A stretch of 64,000 bases of DNA from Sphingobacterium alkalisoli (GCF_005049105.1 NZ_SUKA01000001.1:1364001-1428000); one strand, 5' to 3'; positions 9,929 to 19,860 are shown, counted from the stretch's first letter. Notes: generated by a model not told the origin, from the sequence alone. Numbers and translations are program-made.

Positions 9929-9961
9929 CAAACGCTCCTGACTGGTAATCAGGAGCGTTTG
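9929..9961 (-). terminator. Hairpin terminator after the M28 peptidase gene
   Basis: CAAACGCTCCTGA (9929-9941) pairs perfectly with TCAGGAGCGTTTG (9949-9961) around a 7-nt loop, 20 bp past the stop of the M28 gene. On the minus strand the T-tract that follows is short and mixed (TCGTTTCCCCCCTTTT), so strength is uncertain. Confidence 0.65.
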
Positions 9962-9981
9962 CAATGGCAGGTTGTCAGCCT

Positions 9982-11559
9982 TTATTCTTTATTGTTATCT
10001 AGAGCTAATCGCTGGGCACGGTGTGCGATTTCCCAAGTGATATGGAAGATAAGTTTTTCGCGTTTTACCATCATCGGGAAATCAATCTTATCTACGGTGT
10101 CATTAGGTGTATGATAATCTGGGTGTAATCCTGAAAAGAAAAACGCGGAAGGGATTCCGTTTAATGCGAAATTGTAATGATCCGATCGATAGTACAAGCG
10201 CATGGGATCTTTTGGATCATCATATGTGAAATCAATCTCCATTTGAGTGTGTGCTCTATTGGCAGCTTCTGTGATCTGTTTTAATTCTGAACTTAATTTA
10301 TCCGTACCTATTGCATGTATATAGTTGTGATTTCCGCCTAGGTGCTTGTCGTCGATACGGCCTATCATATCTAAGTTGAGGCAAGCCACGGTGTTGGCCA
10401 GTGGAAATATAGGGTTTTCAGTATAATACTTCGAGCCCAAAAGTCCTTTTTCCTCTGCAGCAAGCCCGATGAAAAGGATACTTCTCCTCGGACCTTTGCC
10501 TTCTTTTTTAGCTTGAGAAAAAGCTCTTGCTAATTCCAGTACACCTACGGTTCCTGAGCCGTTATCATCGGCTCCTGGAAAAATGGTGCCATCAGGGAGG
10601 ATGCCATCGTGATCATAATGCCCTGAAATAACAATAATTTCTTCTTTTAGATCCGTACCTTCTAGCAGTCCTAACACATTGGGGTCATTCAATTTTTCCA
10701 CCTTCACGCCCATAGAAGCCGCGAAAGGAACACTAATCTGTTGCGTGGTAGGTTTGAATGATTTATTGGTCTCTTCTTTAAATTTGTCGATGGATGTATT
10801 CGCTTTAGCCAGCAATTTATTTGCTGTAGCTAACGAAATGTTAATAACAGGAATGGCTTGCGTGATATTTCTGTTCGTGTTATCCCCATTTCCGAGCATC
10901 ACACGTCCTCCTGTTAATCTGCCTTTCATCCTTGATAGCATTTCTGCGACTTGAGAACTTGTTGAAAATATCGCAGCTGGCTGCAGCTTGGTTAGCTCCT
11001 GAATTCTTTTAAAACGACTTGAAGACCATTCTGATTGATAACTTTCCTTGGTGATATGGGATTTTTTCGATTCGTCGGTGGGTTCACCTTCGTTAATCAG
11101 CAATACTACTTTTCCTTTTACGTCTATTCCCTTGAGTTCGTCGTAATTTGCGTGCTGTATACCATAGCCAACAAAAATAATCTCCCCGGCGGCGAAATCT
11201 TGAAAATCATGATCTCCCTGTACATAGAAATCTTTTCCGTTTATCCAGGTTTCACCGTCGATGTTAAAGTGTTCGACTTGGTAGGCTACCTGTTGTAAGG
11301 CCACCGGCTGATAATAGGAGCCATTAACGGGAGCTGTGAGCCCATAGGATTTATATTCTGCTGCAATATATTCCGCGGCCTTTCTTCCGCCTTTTTGGCC
11401 TGTACCACGGCCTTCAAATTCAACAGAACTTAAAGTGGTCAAGTGCTTTTTAGAACTTTCTACCGTGATCAGATCTGCGTATTTTTGTTGCGTATCTTGT
11501 GCGATGCTACAGCTATATACAGCAGGAATTATGAATAAAAGAGATAATAATCGCTTCAT
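9982..11559 (-). CDS. M28-family zinc metallopeptidase, lipoprotein
   Basis: The N-terminus is a lipoprotein signal ending in VYSC (Cys17), so the protein is anchored in the cell envelope. Metal-binding elements of the M28 aminopeptidase family are visible: SGHYDHDG (His314, Asp316), GADDNGSG (329-336), the catalytic-glutamate motif AAEEKGLLGS (367-376), NLDMIGR, and a C-terminal HxxxHTPND-like stretch (DYHTPNDTVD). Residues about 110-260 form the inserted protease-associated (PA)-like domain common in this group. It should be a di-zinc exopeptidase acting on peptides outside the cytoplasm. It follows rpiB by 9 bp, the last gene of a tatC-rpiB-M28 group. Confidence 0.9.
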   Translation of the reverse strand: MKRLLSLLFIIPAVYSCSIAQDTQQKYADLITVESSKKHLTTLSSVEFEGRGTGQKGGRKAAEYIAAEYKSYGLTAPVNGSYYQPVALQQVAYQVEHFNIDGETWINGKDFYVQGDHDFQDFAAGEIIFVGYGIQHANYDELKGIDVKGKVVLLINEGEPTDESKKSHITKESYQSEWSSSRFKRIQELTKLQPAAIFSTSSQVAEMLSRMKGRLTGGRVMLGNGDNTNRNITQAIPVINISLATANKLLAKANTSIDKFKEETNKSFKPTTQQISVPFAASMGVKVEKLNDPNVLGLLEGTDLKEEIIVISGHYDHDGILPDGTIFPGADDNGSGTVGVLELARAFSQAKKEGKGPRRSILFIGLAAEEKGLLGSKYYTENPIFPLANTVACLNLDMIGRIDDKHLGGNHNYIHAIGTDKLSSELKQITEAANRAHTQMEIDFTYDDPKDPMRLYYRSDHYNFALNGIPSAFFFSGLHPDYHTPNDTVDKIDFPMMVKREKLIFHITWEIAHRAQRLALDNNKE

Positions 11560-11568
11560 GTTTTTACG

Positions 11569-12000
11569 TTAAGAACAAGAAATCTTATTTACACGGTTGG
11601 CATGCCTACCACCTTCAAAATCAGTCGTTAGGAAAGCTTTTACAATTTCCTTTGCTAGATCAAGATCAATAAAGCGAGCGGGTATACAAATGATATTAGC
11701 ATCATTGTGCAAACGGGCTAAAACAGAAATTTCCTTTTGCCATGCGATAGCTGCACGTATTCCCTGATGCTTATTGGCTGTGATAGCTACGCCGTTTGCA
11801 CTTCCGCAAATCAGCACGCCAAATTGGCTTTTCCCATCTTCTACACTTGAAGCTACAGGATGTGCAAAATCTGGGTAATCCACAGAATCCGCGGTTGCTG
11901 GGCCAAAATCTTCCACATCATGACCTAGTTCTTTCAATATGTTTACGAGAGGTTCTTTATAATCAAATCCTGCATGGTCACTTCCAATAGCAATTTTCAT
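11569..12000 (-). CDS. rpiB: Ribose 5-phosphate isomerase B
   Basis: The protein starts MKIAIGSDHAGFDYK, the classic RpiB/LacAB opening, and carries the catalytic cysteine at position 65 in ICGSANGVAI. The C-terminal RHANRVNKI segment supplies phosphate-binding arginines. Length 143 is normal. It interconverts ribose 5-phosphate and ribulose 5-phosphate in the pentose phosphate pathway. It lies 12 bp downstream of tatC and 9 bp upstream of the M28 peptidase gene, which suggests one transcript without a clear functional link. Confidence 0.95.
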   Translation of the reverse strand: MKIAIGSDHAGFDYKEPLVNILKELGHDVEDFGPATADSVDYPDFAHPVASSVEDGKSQFGVLICGSANGVAITANKHQGIRAAIAWQKEISVLARLHNDANIICIPARFIDLDLAKEIVKAFLTTDFEGGRHANRVNKISCS

Positions 12001-12012
12001 GGTATTTATGTG

Positions 12013-12882
12013 TTAACTGTTATAAAATTCTTTTTCTTTTAGTTCCTTTTTCCGGAGCACATTCGCCGATACCATTATACTTATTTCATATAGAATAAAC
12101 ATAGGCGCGCTCACTGTTAAGAGTGTAATCACATCCGCAGTAGGGGTGATGATAGCAGCTATTACTAAGATAATGACAATGGCATAACGTCTACTCGCAC
12201 GCATAAACTGTGGTGTCATTAATCCTAATTTGGATAGGATAAAAATCAAGATAGGCAATAAAAATATCACCCCGCAGCCGAGTGTTAAGGTGGCGATAGT
12301 CGATAAATAGGAATCGATTGTAATTTGATTGGTGATTTCAGAACTTAATGAAATGTTAGCCAGAAAGTTGACCGAAAGCGGTACAACGATATAATAACCG
12401 AATAAAGCGCCTACAACAAATAATAGTGTCGCGTAGAAAACGAAACCACTAGCTGATTTTCTTTCGACTCCGGTAAGAGCTGGTTTTACAAAAAGCCAGA
12501 CTTCGAAGAGTAAATAGGGAAATCCCAGCGCTACGGCCATCAACAGACAGGAATTGATCTGTAGCATAAATTGACCTGCCAGCTCCGTATTAATGATGTT
12601 AAAAGGAATGCGTTCTACACAAAAGCCATCCAGATTCAAAAGCGCTCCCAATTTACACATCATTCGGTAGGTCCAAAAATCAAGGTTCTTTGGCCCCATA
12701 ATGATGTCATTGAAGACAAAATCATAAAATGTGAACGCTAGAATTGCAAAAACGGTAATGGCAATCACAGATCGAATTATGTGCCAACGGAGTACCTCTA
12801 TATGTTCGAAAAAGGACATCTCCGTTTCAATGTTCTTCCCTTTATCTTTTATTGCGTCTATTAATTTTTTACTACTTGACAT
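12013..12882 (-). CDS. tatC: Twin-arginine translocase subunit TatC
   Basis: It has the N-terminal 'SFFEHIEVLRWHIIRS' motif of TatC (usually FxxHLxELRxR) and six predicted membrane segments ending near residue 275. TatC is the inner-membrane receptor for twin-arginine signal peptides of folded exported proteins. At 289 residues it is somewhat longer than E. coli TatC because of an insertion at about residues 65-95 (MGPKNLDFWTYRMMCKLG), as is common in Bacteroidota. tatA is not in the window. A strong bidirectional hairpin separates it from accC. Confidence 0.92.
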   Translation of the reverse strand: MSSSKKLIDAIKDKGKNIETEMSFFEHIEVLRWHIIRSVIAITVFAILAFTFYDFVFNDIIMGPKNLDFWTYRMMCKLGALLNLDGFCVERIPFNIINTELAGQFMLQINSCLLMAVALGFPYLLFEVWLFVKPALTGVERKSASGFVFYATLLFVVGALFGYYIVVPLSVNFLANISLSSEITNQITIDSYLSTIATLTLGCGVIFLLPILIFILSKLGLMTPQFMRASRRYAIVIILVIAAIITPTADVITLLTVSAPMFILYEISIMVSANVLRKKELKEKEFYNS

Positions 12883-12903
12883 ACTTATGTGCTATGGAAA
12901 ACA

Positions 12904-12937
12904 AAAATACCATTCTTTGACATAAGAATGGTATTTT
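12904..12937. terminator. Bidirectional rho-independent terminator between accC and tatC
   Basis: AAAATACCATTCTT (12904-12917) pairs perfectly with AAGAATGGTATTTT (12924-12937) around a 6-nt loop, with T-runs on both strands. It ends the yceD-accC transcript. Its tatC-side arm includes TATTTTTG on the minus strand, which fits a Bacteroidota -7 box (TAnnTTTG) for tatC, although no -33 TTTG is at the right distance. Confidence 0.8.
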
Positions 12938-12963
12938 TTAATCGGAAAACAAAATTTTTACGC

Positions 12964-14319
12964 TTAATCTTCGTCGGGATAAGCCGTCAAATCAAACGTT
13001 TCCATAAATTTAGTCGTGAAATTACCTGCTCTAAAATTTGGATCGCGCATTAATCTTAAATGCAGCGGTATAGTGGTCTTTACACCTTCGATAACAAACT
13101 CGCTAAGTGCACGTTCCATCGTGTTGATTGCTTCCTCACGTGTTTGTGCAACGCAGATCAGTTTTGCGATCATTGAATCGTAATTTGAAGGGATAGTATA
13201 TCCTGCATATACGTGTGTATCTATGCGCACGCCATGTCCACCCGGTGAGTGGAAATTTGTAATCTTACCCGGAGACGGACGGAAATTGTTAAATGGATCT
13301 TCTGCATTGATACGACACTCAATAGCATGCATGGTTGGTTCATAGCTTTTTCCAGAAATTGGAATACCCGCAGCGACTTTGATTTGTTCCTTGATTAAAT
13401 CAAAGTTGATTACTTCTTCGGTAACAGGATGCTCTACCTGAATTCGGGTATTCATTTCCATAAAGTAGAAATTCCGGTGCTTATCGACTAAAAATTCTAT
13501 GGTACCAGCTCCTTCATAATTCACGGCTTGCGCCCCTTTTATAGCGGCTTCGCCCATACGGGCACGTAAATCTGTTGTAATGAATGGGGAGGGAGCTTCT
13601 TCAACCAGCTTTTGATGGCGACGTTGAATAGAACAATCTCTTTCAGATAGGTGGCATACTTTGCCGTATTGATCTCCAATTACCTGTATTTCAATATGAC
13701 GCGGATCCTCAACAAATTTTTCAAGGTATATTCCATCGTTGCCAAACGCGGCCCCTGCTTCCTGACGAGCCGAATCCCAAGCGGGTTCAAATTCCTCGTC
13801 CTTCCATACGATTCGCATACCACGTCCGCCCCCTCCAGCGGTAGCTTTTAAAATTACGGGGTATCCGATTTCATTTGCGATCACAATACCAGTCTTTACA
13901 TTAGGAACTAGTCCGTCTGATCCAGGTATGGTAGGTACTCCTGCTAATTTCATGGTCTCCTTAGCGGAAGATTTATCACCCATTTTTTCAATCTGTTCAG
14001 CAGTGGCACCAATGAACTTAATTCCATATTCGGCACAGATAGCAGAAAATTTAGCGTTTTCGGATAGAAATCCATAACCTGGGTGGATTGCGTCTGCATT
14101 TGTTAATTCTGCAGCAGCAATAATATTAGGGATACTTAGATACGAATCTTTACTCGCCGGAGGGCCGATACAAACGGCTTCATCTGCAAAGCGGACGTGA
14201 AGGCTGTCTCTATCAGCAGTGGAATACACCGCTACACTTTTAATACCCATCTCGCGACATGTGCGGATGATACGTAGGGCAATCTCTCCTCTATTAGCTA
14301 TTAATATTTTTTTAAACAT
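12964..14319 (-). CDS. accC: Acetyl-CoA carboxylase biotin carboxylase subunit
   Basis: The start [17 protein letters not shown] is diagnostic for biotin carboxylase. The ATP-grasp glycine loop ([14 protein letters not shown]), the HIEIQVIGD and [14 protein letters not shown] motifs and the active-site [14 protein letters not shown] region are all present. Length 451 is normal. It carboxylates the biotin on BCCP using ATP and bicarbonate, the first half-reaction of malonyl-CoA synthesis. It follows accB by 77 bp and ends at a strong terminator, the last gene of the fatty-acid operon. Confidence 0.97.
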   Translation of the reverse strand: MFKKILIANRGEIALRIIRTCREMGIKSVAVYSTADRDSLHVRFADEAVCIGPPASKDSYLSIPNIIAAAELTNADAIHPGYGFLSENAKFSAICAEYGIKFIGATAEQIEKMGDKSSAKETMKLAGVPTIPGSDGLVPNVKTGIVIANEIGYPVILKATAGGGGRGMRIVWKDEEFEPAWDSARQEAGAAFGNDGIYLEKFVEDPRHIEIQVIGDQYGKVCHLSERDCSIQRRHQKLVEEAPSPFITTDLRARMGEAAIKGAQAVNYEGAGTIEFLVDKHRNFYFMEMNTRIQVEHPVTEEVINFDLIKEQIKVAAGIPISGKSYEPTMHAIECRINAEDPFNNFRPSPGKITNFHSPGGHGVRIDTHVYAGYTIPSNYDSMIAKLICVAQTREEAINTMERALSEFVIEGVKTTIPLHLRLMRDPNFRAGNFTTKFMETFDLTAYPDED

Positions 14320-14396
14320 AAGGAATAAATGAGGTAACCTATTGACAAATTACTTCGTGTGACTAAAATTTAGTTGATAATGAATTGCAACTAATA

Positions 14397-14870
14397 TTAT
14401 CTTGGATCAACTAAAAATAAAGGTTGATCGTATTCAACAGGTTCTGCATCGTTAACTAAAATCTTGACGATTTTTCCAGAAACTTCCGATTCAATTTCAT
14501 TAAATAATTTCATTGCTTCTACAATGCACAAGACTTTCCCAGGTGCAATTTCATCGCCAACGTTTACGAAAGATGCTTTGTCTGGGCCTGACGAACGGTA
14601 AAATGTACCAATCATTGGAGACTTTATCGTAATAAAGCCTGCTTCTTCGTTGACTGCGACTACTGGCGCACTAGCTGTTGGCGGAGTTACCGCCGCAGGA
14701 GCTGCCGCTACAACAGGGGCTACGGTAGGGGCAGAAGCTGTTACGTAGGTAGGTTCCTGGTTGGTTTTTATTGTTATCTTGAAATCCTTTTCTTCAATTG
14801 ATACTTCATTCACACCTGATTTTGATACAAATTTGATCAGATCTTGAATTTGTTTGATATCCATACTCAT
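14397..14870 (-). CDS. accB: Acetyl-CoA carboxylase biotin carboxyl carrier protein
   Basis: The biotin-attachment motif [10 protein letters not shown] is present with the modified lysine at about residue 121, within a C-terminal biotinyl domain, after an Ala/Pro-rich flexible linker (residues about 45-75). Length 157 is typical. The start could be the first ATG or the one two codons later (MDIKQIQDL); both lie in the same context. It carries carboxybiotin between AccC and the carboxyltransferase, whose genes are not in the window. The 183-bp gap to fabH leaves room for its own promoter. Confidence 0.96.
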   Translation of the reverse strand: MSMDIKQIQDLIKFVSKSGVNEVSIEEKDFKITIKTNQEPTYVTASAPTVAPVVAAAPAAVTPPTASAPVVAVNEEAGFITIKSPMIGTFYRSSGPDKASFVNVGDEIAPGKVLCIVEAMKLFNEIESEVSGKIVKILVNDAEPVEYDQPLFLVDPR

Positions 14871-15053
14871 ATTGGAAGGGTTTGATTTAATGTTTTGTAA
14901 AAAATTAGCTGTTAAACTTAGATAAATTTGCTTTTATATACAAATTATAATTGAGTTGAATATAATTTCAAATTTATCAGTTCACGTTCCGTGAGCTTTC
15001 AAGCTCGTTTCTCCGCTGTAAATTATAAACGGAATATAATAAAAAAGATTGGC

Positions 15054-16043
15054 TTAATAAGCCCATTTTAAGTAAACTGACCCCCAGGTGAATCCTCCAC
15101 CAAAAGCAGCCAATATCAAATTGTCTCCTTTTTTTAATTTATCTTCCCATTCCCATAGACACATAGGGATAGTAGCGCTTGTTGTATTTCCATATTTATG
15201 GATATTTATCATTACTTTTTCTTCCGGTAAGCCAACACGCTCTGCTGTCGCGTTGATGATGCGCTTATTCGCTTGATGTGGAACTAACCAGGCTATATCT
15301 TTAGAAGTTAAGTTGTTTCTCTCCATCACTTCGGCTGCTACCTCGGCCATATTTGTAACAGCGAACTTGAATACGGTACGACCTTCTTGATACGCATAGT
15401 GTAGTCCGGCTTCAACGGTTTGATGCGAAGCTGGATGTAATGAACCACCACCCTTTATGTTGAGAAACTGTCCACCTGAACCATCTGTTTTTAAAAGCGA
15501 GTCTTGAAGGCCATTCCCTTCAGTGTCTGGTTCCAATAACACGGCACCACATCCATCACCAAATAAAATACAGGTGTTACGGTCGGTATAATTTACGACA
15601 GAAGACATTTTATCCGCACCTACTACAAGTACTTTTTTATGTTTACCGGATTCGATGAATTGCGCACCTGTAGTCAGACCGAAAAGAAAACCGGAACAGG
15701 CTGCCTGCAGGTCATAACCCCATGCATTTTTTGCCCCGATTTTGTCTGCCAGAATGTTGGCCGTAGCAGGGAAAAGCATGTCGGGGGTACTGGTACAGAA
15801 AATGATCAGTTCAATATCTTCTGCGGAAATACCTCGTTTTTCTAAAAGTCCTTTTACGGCGGGAACAGCCAAATCAGAAGTGGCTAAACCTTCCCCTTTT
15901 AAAAGACGACGCTCTTTGATGCCCGTACGACTGACAATCCATTCGTCATTCGTTTCTACCATTGATTCCAACTCTTTGTTGGTCAGAATATAATCCGGTA
16001 CATAACCATTTACAGCGGTAATAGCCGCATGAACTTTAGACAT
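15054..16043 (-). CDS. fabH: Beta-ketoacyl-ACP synthase III
   Basis: The catalytic triad of KAS III is visible: Cys116 in QAACSGFLFGL, His257 in PHQANKRI and Asn287 in KYGNTTSA. Length 329 is normal. It condenses acetyl-CoA (or a branched primer) with malonyl-ACP to start fatty-acid synthesis. It is 6 bp downstream of plsX, so the two are probably translated from one message, the standard plsX-fabH arrangement. Confidence 0.97.
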   Translation of the reverse strand: MSKVHAAITAVNGYVPDYILTNKELESMVETNDEWIVSRTGIKERRLLKGEGLATSDLAVPAVKGLLEKRGISAEDIELIIFCTSTPDMLFPATANILADKIGAKNAWGYDLQAACSGFLFGLTTGAQFIESGKHKKVLVVGADKMSSVVNYTDRNTCILFGDGCGAVLLEPDTEGNGLQDSLLKTDGSGGQFLNIKGGGSLHPASHQTVEAGLHYAYQEGRTVFKFAVTNMAEVAAEVMERNNLTSKDIAWLVPHQANKRIINATAERVGLPEEKVMINIHKYGNTTSATIPMCLWEWEDKLKKGDNLILAAFGGGFTWGSVYLKWAY

Positions 16044-16049
16044 ATGTTT

Positions 16050-16988
16050 TTAATTGAATGCAGACCTGATTTTGTCAATAAATTTTGAAACGATCATGTC
16101 TTTTGATAGTAATACCATATTTTTAATAGCCTCAGGGGTAGATATGCCGTGCCCTATTATCACAGGGGCGTTTACACCTAATACCGGACTCCCTCCATAC
16201 TGTTCATAGTTGAACCTATCAAAAAAATCATCTTTAATTCCCTTCTTTAAGGTCACTACATAAAATGACTCAGCAAGTTTTAAAACGACATTGCCCGTGT
16301 AACCATCGCATACATATACATCTGCATGATCGGTAAAGAGGTCTCGACCTTCGGCGTTGCCTATGAAATTAATTTTGGGATTTGATTTAAGTAATGGATA
16401 GGTTGATATTGTTAGATTGTTGCCTTTTTCTTCTTCTTCGCCGATGTTTAGAAGACCCACCTTTGGGTTTGGTACACCATATACATATTCGGAGTAAAGA
16501 CTTCCTAGTATGGCAAATTGATTTAACATTTCTGGTTTGCAATCTGCGTTGGCTCCCACGTCAAGTAAAATGCCGAAGCCGCTTTTTAATTTGGGTACAT
16601 TCGTCGCAATAGCAGGACGTATCACCCCGGGTATAGTTTTTACGCTGAACATCGATCCGACGAGCATAGCGCCAGTGTTACCTGCCGAAGCAAAAGAATC
16701 GATTTTACCTTCTTTCAGAAACTCGAAGCCTTTCGAGATGCTGGAGTTTGGTTTCTGAGAGATTGCTTTTGTAGGATGTTCGTGCATGGATATTACCTCC
16801 GGAGCATGTACGTAATCAAATAAAGATGAATCTCCTCCAGTCTCTTCAATACGCTTTTTGATATCAGCCTCGTCGCCAAACAACACAATCTGTTGGTCTT
16901 TGTCGAGTGATTTCTGCGCTTCTATAGCGCCTAATACTGTAGCATCGGGAGCATAATCTCCTCCAAATACGTCTAAACCAATCTTCAT
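16050..16988 (-). CDS. plsX: Phosphate acyltransferase PlsX
   Basis: It opens with MKIGLDVFGGDYAPDATVLG, the conserved PlsX start (usually DxMGGDxxP), and contains SAGNTGAMLVGS and DVGANADCKPEML. Length 312 is normal. It makes acyl-phosphate from acyl-ACP for phospholipid synthesis. It lies between rpmF and fabH as in most bacteria, but a long hairpin separates it from rpmF, so part of its transcription may start or be attenuated there. Confidence 0.96.
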   Translation of the reverse strand: MKIGLDVFGGDYAPDATVLGAIEAQKSLDKDQQIVLFGDEADIKKRIEETGGDSSLFDYVHAPEVISMHEHPTKAISQKPNSSISKGFEFLKEGKIDSFASAGNTGAMLVGSMFSVKTIPGVIRPAIATNVPKLKSGFGILLDVGANADCKPEMLNQFAILGSLYSEYVYGVPNPKVGLLNIGEEEEKGNNLTISTYPLLKSNPKINFIGNAEGRDLFTDHADVYVCDGYTGNVVLKLAESFYVVTLKKGIKDDFFDRFNYEQYGGSPVLGVNAPVIIGHGISTPEAIKNMVLLSKDMIVSKFIDKIRSAFN

Positions 16989-17022
16989 TCGTTATTATTT
17001 ATCTAAATCAATAATACGCAAA

Positions 17023-17076
17023 AAACATCCCAAAGTAAAGCATAAAATTCAAATTTTACGCTTATTTGGGATGTTT
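17023..17076 (-). terminator. Long hairpin between rpmF and plsX (terminator or attenuator)
   Basis: AAACATCCCAAA (17023-17034) pairs with TTTGGGATGTTT (17065-17076), and the inner part (AAGCaTAAAATT against AATTTTAcGCTT) pairs again, making one extended stem. On the minus strand it is followed by GTTTTTTGCG, a modest T-tract. It lies 20 bp beyond the rpmF stop and 35 bp before plsX. Confidence 0.7.
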
Positions 17077-17095
17077 AATTTTTTAAAGATATACT

Positions 17096-17287
17096 TTAGA
17101 CAACTGCAGTATTTTCTATAATTAATTTACCGTTGTAGTATAAATTGCCATCTACAGTATACGCGCGGTGAGGTAAGTGGACTGCTCCAGTTTCTTTACA
17201 CACTGTTAATGTAGGTGCTTCTGCCTTATAATGTGTTCTTCTTTTGTCTCTTCTCGATTTAGAAGTCTTACGCTTTGGATGTGCCAT
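17096..17287 (-). CDS. rpmF: 50S ribosomal protein L32
   Basis: The 63-residue basic protein begins [17 protein letters not shown], the signature of L32. Only one cysteine is present ([11 protein letters not shown]), so this is the form without the four-cysteine zinc site, which I recall as usual in Bacteroidota. It sits 15 bp after yceD, the normal pairing, and before plsX, linking ribosome and lipid synthesis genes. Confidence 0.96.
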   Translation of the reverse strand: MAHPKRKTSKSRRDKRRTHYKAEAPTLTVCKETGAVHLPHRAYTVDGNLYYNGKLIIENTAVV

Positions 17288-17302
17288 CTCGTATTTTGTT
17301 TT

Positions 17303-17845
17303 TTAATTGTTCTTAATATTCTTTAATGCTGCCCAACGAGGGTCTATTTTCTCTTCTTCAGTTGATGATTCGTTTTCCTGACTGCTATTGCTAATTTTTG
17401 ATAGCATTTCTGCGTCACAAGTAAGATTTATACCTTGCTCGCTACACTTGGTGTAATAAGGGACTCTAACATTAATGTACTCGTATAAAAGACCTGCTAT
17501 ATCCAATTCATAATCTGTCTTAGATAACACAAGCACCTCCTCCGTGTCATTATCCCATTCTTCATTCACAAATTTGACAATCAAACGCTCGGTAAATTGT
17601 AGCGGCGAATCAAATTCATTAAGGCAAACATCACATGTCAACTTTATCGTTCCTTCGATACTAAAGTTCACAATTAACATGGTTTCTTGTTTCTGGAACT
17701 GAACCAGAACCTTTAGGTCCCCATTTTTTACTAGTGAATGCTCGTAGCAATCAAAGAACTTATCATCTATTTCAAATTCAAAATCGTGCTTCCCTGCAGT
17801 TAAGCCTGAAAAAGGTATTCTGTATTGTTTTAGATACTTCACCAT
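17303..17845 (-). CDS. yceD: YceD/DUF177 family protein
   Basis: A 180-residue protein with the conserved CDVCLNEFDSPL motif (usually CxRCLxxF) and an acidic segment 'EVLVLSKTDYELDIAGLLYE' typical of the DUF177 family. YceD is linked to 23S rRNA accumulation and always precedes rpmF, as here. It is the first gene of the yceD-rpmF-plsX-fabH-accB-accC run. Biochemical role is not defined. Confidence 0.9.
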   Translation of the reverse strand: MVKYLKQYRIPFSGLTAGKHDFEFEIDDKFFDCYEHSLVKNGDLKVLVQFQKQETMLIVNFSIEGTIKLTCDVCLNEFDSPLQFTERLIVKFVNEEWDNDTEEVLVLSKTDYELDIAGLLYEYINVRVPYYTKCSEQGINLTCDAEMLSKISNSSQENESSTEEEKIDPRWAALKNIKNN

Positions 17846-17913
17846 CTTGTATTTGAGCCTGCAAAATTAATCTTTTTAACTATATTTTGCAATGTTTTTA
17901 TGAAAATACTTTT

Positions 17914-18576
17914 TTATTCCTCGTCTCCGTAATATTTTGTGCCCAATTCTATTTTCTCCCGACCACTTGTCATGCGCCATTTATTCGTGTCGCGAAGGGA
18001 ATAGGCACAACCGCAATATTCCTGCATATAGAATTTTTCTTTTTTGCTGATCTCCAGCATGCGAGCAGATCCGCCTTTTTTTCGCCAATTGAATGTCCAG
18101 TAATCCATGTCCGGATAGCGGGATGCTGCGCGAAGTCCGCAGTCATTGATTTGTTCCATATTTTTCCAACGCGATATCCCCAATGAACTCGATATAACGT
18201 CAAATCCATTCGCAGCAGCATAAGCCGCTGTTTTTTCGAAACGCATATCAAAACACATCGTACAGCGTACACCTCGTTCGGGCTCGTGTTCCATCCCCTT
18301 TGCGAGATTAAACCAATTATCTACATCATAATCTGCATCAATAAATGGAATGTTGTGCTTTTCAGCAAAACGAATATTTTCATCTTTGCGGATATCGTAT
18401 TCTTTACGTGGATGGATATTCGGGTTATAAAAATAAACCGTGAAATCAATATCGGAGTAAATCAACGCCTCCATTACTTCACCTGCACAAGGGGCACAGC
18501 AAGAGTGTAAAAGTAGCTTTTTGCCGGCATTGGGTAGATTTAGTTTTTCCCGTGTCAGTTCTTTATTATCATCCAT
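17914..18576 (-). CDS. queH: Epoxyqueuosine reductase QueH
   Basis: The protein has the QueH cysteine pattern: HSCCAPC near the N-terminus (Cys26, Cys27, Cys30) and [10 protein letters not shown] in the middle, which bind an iron-sulphur cluster and another metal. Length 220 is normal. QueH reduces epoxyqueuosine to queuosine in the wobble base of tRNAs, a non-orthologous replacement of QueG. It stands alone, divergent from the lipoprotein gene at 18727. Confidence 0.93.
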   Translation of the reverse strand: MDDNKELTREKLNLPNAGKKLLLHSCCAPCAGEVMEALIYSDIDFTVYFYNPNIHPRKEYDIRKDENIRFAEKHNIPFIDADYDVDNWFNLAKGMEHEPERGVRCTMCFDMRFEKTAAYAAANGFDVISSSLGISRWKNMEQINDCGLRAASRYPDMDYWTFNWRKKGGSARMLEISKKEKFYMQEYCGCAYSLRDTNKWRMTSGREKIELGTKYYGDEE

Positions 18577-18691
18577 GATTCTAATTTCAAATGTTGCAAT
18601 TTTAAGTAAAAACGTCGGTATTTTAAAACATGATGTGAACTTGTGGCGTTATTATTGCTTTTTTCGTTTAATTCTATGTGTTTTATTTTTA

Positions 18692-18699
18692 TACATTTG
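18692..18699 (+). promoter_or_regulatory. Candidate -7 box for the lipoprotein gene
   Basis: TACATTTG fits the Bacteroidota -7 consensus TAnnTTTG and lies 28 bp before the ATG at 18727. A -33 TTTG is not convincing (TTTA at a slightly long distance), so the call is tentative. Confidence 0.4.
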
Positions 18700-18726
18700 T
18701 AACATACAATAATACGATTTTAGGCA

Positions 18727-19860
18727 ATGAATAAATATTTCTTTTATATAGTAACATTAATCTCAATACTTTGTTTCGTTAGCTGTCAACGTGATGATGA
18801 CGAGCCAATTAAGGCCGCGAGACCTATTTCGAGATTGTATGTTTCCACTTCTAATTATCAGGCAAATACGACGTCACCTGCGCTATACAATGTTTTTGTA
18901 GTAACCCCCGCGGATTCAAATTCATTTGCTATAGATCCCCTTTCTAATCATACGTCATCTGCATTGGGCGGTAGTGCAATACATTTCAGTCCATATGCGC
19001 AGAGTATATTTCAGAGTAGTGTGAATTCTCCTGCGTATAGAGACACGTCGATTTATGTAATGAACGTTAGCGACAAAGGGGTGATTTCAAATGGTAACGT
19101 GATCGGAAATCGTAGGTTTAATAACGTAAAAGGGTTGTGGTATTATGTGCATAATACCCCCGGGAATACAACGAATATTACGAATAACTATCTGTTAGTG
19201 ACAAACTTGGGTGCCGATACGGTAAACCTATTTATTGTAGATCAGCCCAAGAGTAGGAGGGGATTTACGCCGCCACGATATGAGTTGAGGTTAAATTACC
19301 GCCCATGGAGTATACAGATGAACGGAGATGACTTGCTACTTTCCAGAACAGAAGATAATGGAGGTATAGTTGTATATAAGAATTTACCTGCTGCATTGAA
19401 GGTAGACACACTTCTGGATATCGAGCCAACTTACCAATTAACCGTTAGTGGTGCAAACAATATACGTGGTTTGTCATATTCCTCAAGTAAGGATATTTTG
19501 GCATTGACGGATTACAAAGTGAATTCAGGGGCTCCAGAACCTAATGTAGGTGATGGACGAATTTTGATCTTTGAGAATTTCTCGCAGTATACCAGCTCAG
19601 GAACAATTGTGCCGACGCGTGTTATAACCGGAGCGAATACGCTGTTGCAACAGCCTCTTGATGTAGCGTTAGACACAAGGGAGGGAGAAGATGATGCGCT
19701 TTTTATCTATGTCGCTGATGCCGGACCTGTCTCCCGAAATGTTCTACGATTTAAGCTATCGGATACTGGTAATGTGGAGCCGGATGAGGTATTGGAAATT
19801 TTAAATAGACAGACACCTCAATCTATATCACTAGATTCCAGAGGGGCAAACAGACTTTAA
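18727..19860 (+). CDS. Unrecognised lipoprotein, possibly a beta-propeller
   Basis: I do not recognise this 377-residue protein. It has a lipoprotein signal (hydrophobic run ending FVSC, Cys20) followed by an acidic stretch (RDDDEP), which in Bacteroidota can mark surface lipoproteins. The rest contains repeated short beta-rich segments such as 'SKDILALTDYKV', 'DGRILIFENF', and 'PLDVALDT...LFIYVADAG', which resemble blades of an NHL/SMP-30-like beta-propeller, though no canonical repeat can be aligned by eye. Its stop overlaps the stop of the convergent SirB1-like gene by 4 bp. Function unknown. Confidence 0.75.
   Translation: MNKYFFYIVTLISILCFVSCQRDDDEPIKAARPISRLYVSTSNYQANTTSPALYNVFVVTPADSNSFAIDPLSNHTSSALGGSAIHFSPYAQSIFQSSVNSPAYRDTSIYVMNVSDKGVISNGNVIGNRRFNNVKGLWYYVHNTPGNTTNITNNYLLVTNLGADTVNLFIVDQPKSRRGFTPPRYELRLNYRPWSIQMNGDDLLLSRTEDNGGIVVYKNLPAALKVDTLLDIEPTYQLTVSGANNIRGLSYSSSKDILALTDYKVNSGAPEPNVGDGRILIFENFSQYTSSGTIVPTRVITGANTLLQQPLDVALDTREGEDDALFIYVADAGPVSRNVLRFKLSDTGNVEPDEVLEILNRQTPQSISLDSRGANRL

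Noticed and set aside
17096..17287. L32 with a single cysteine as a zinc-independent paralogue induced by zinc shortage
   Set aside because: This form appears to be the usual one in Bacteroidota and sits at the normal yceD-rpmF-plsX position, so no special meaning is likely.
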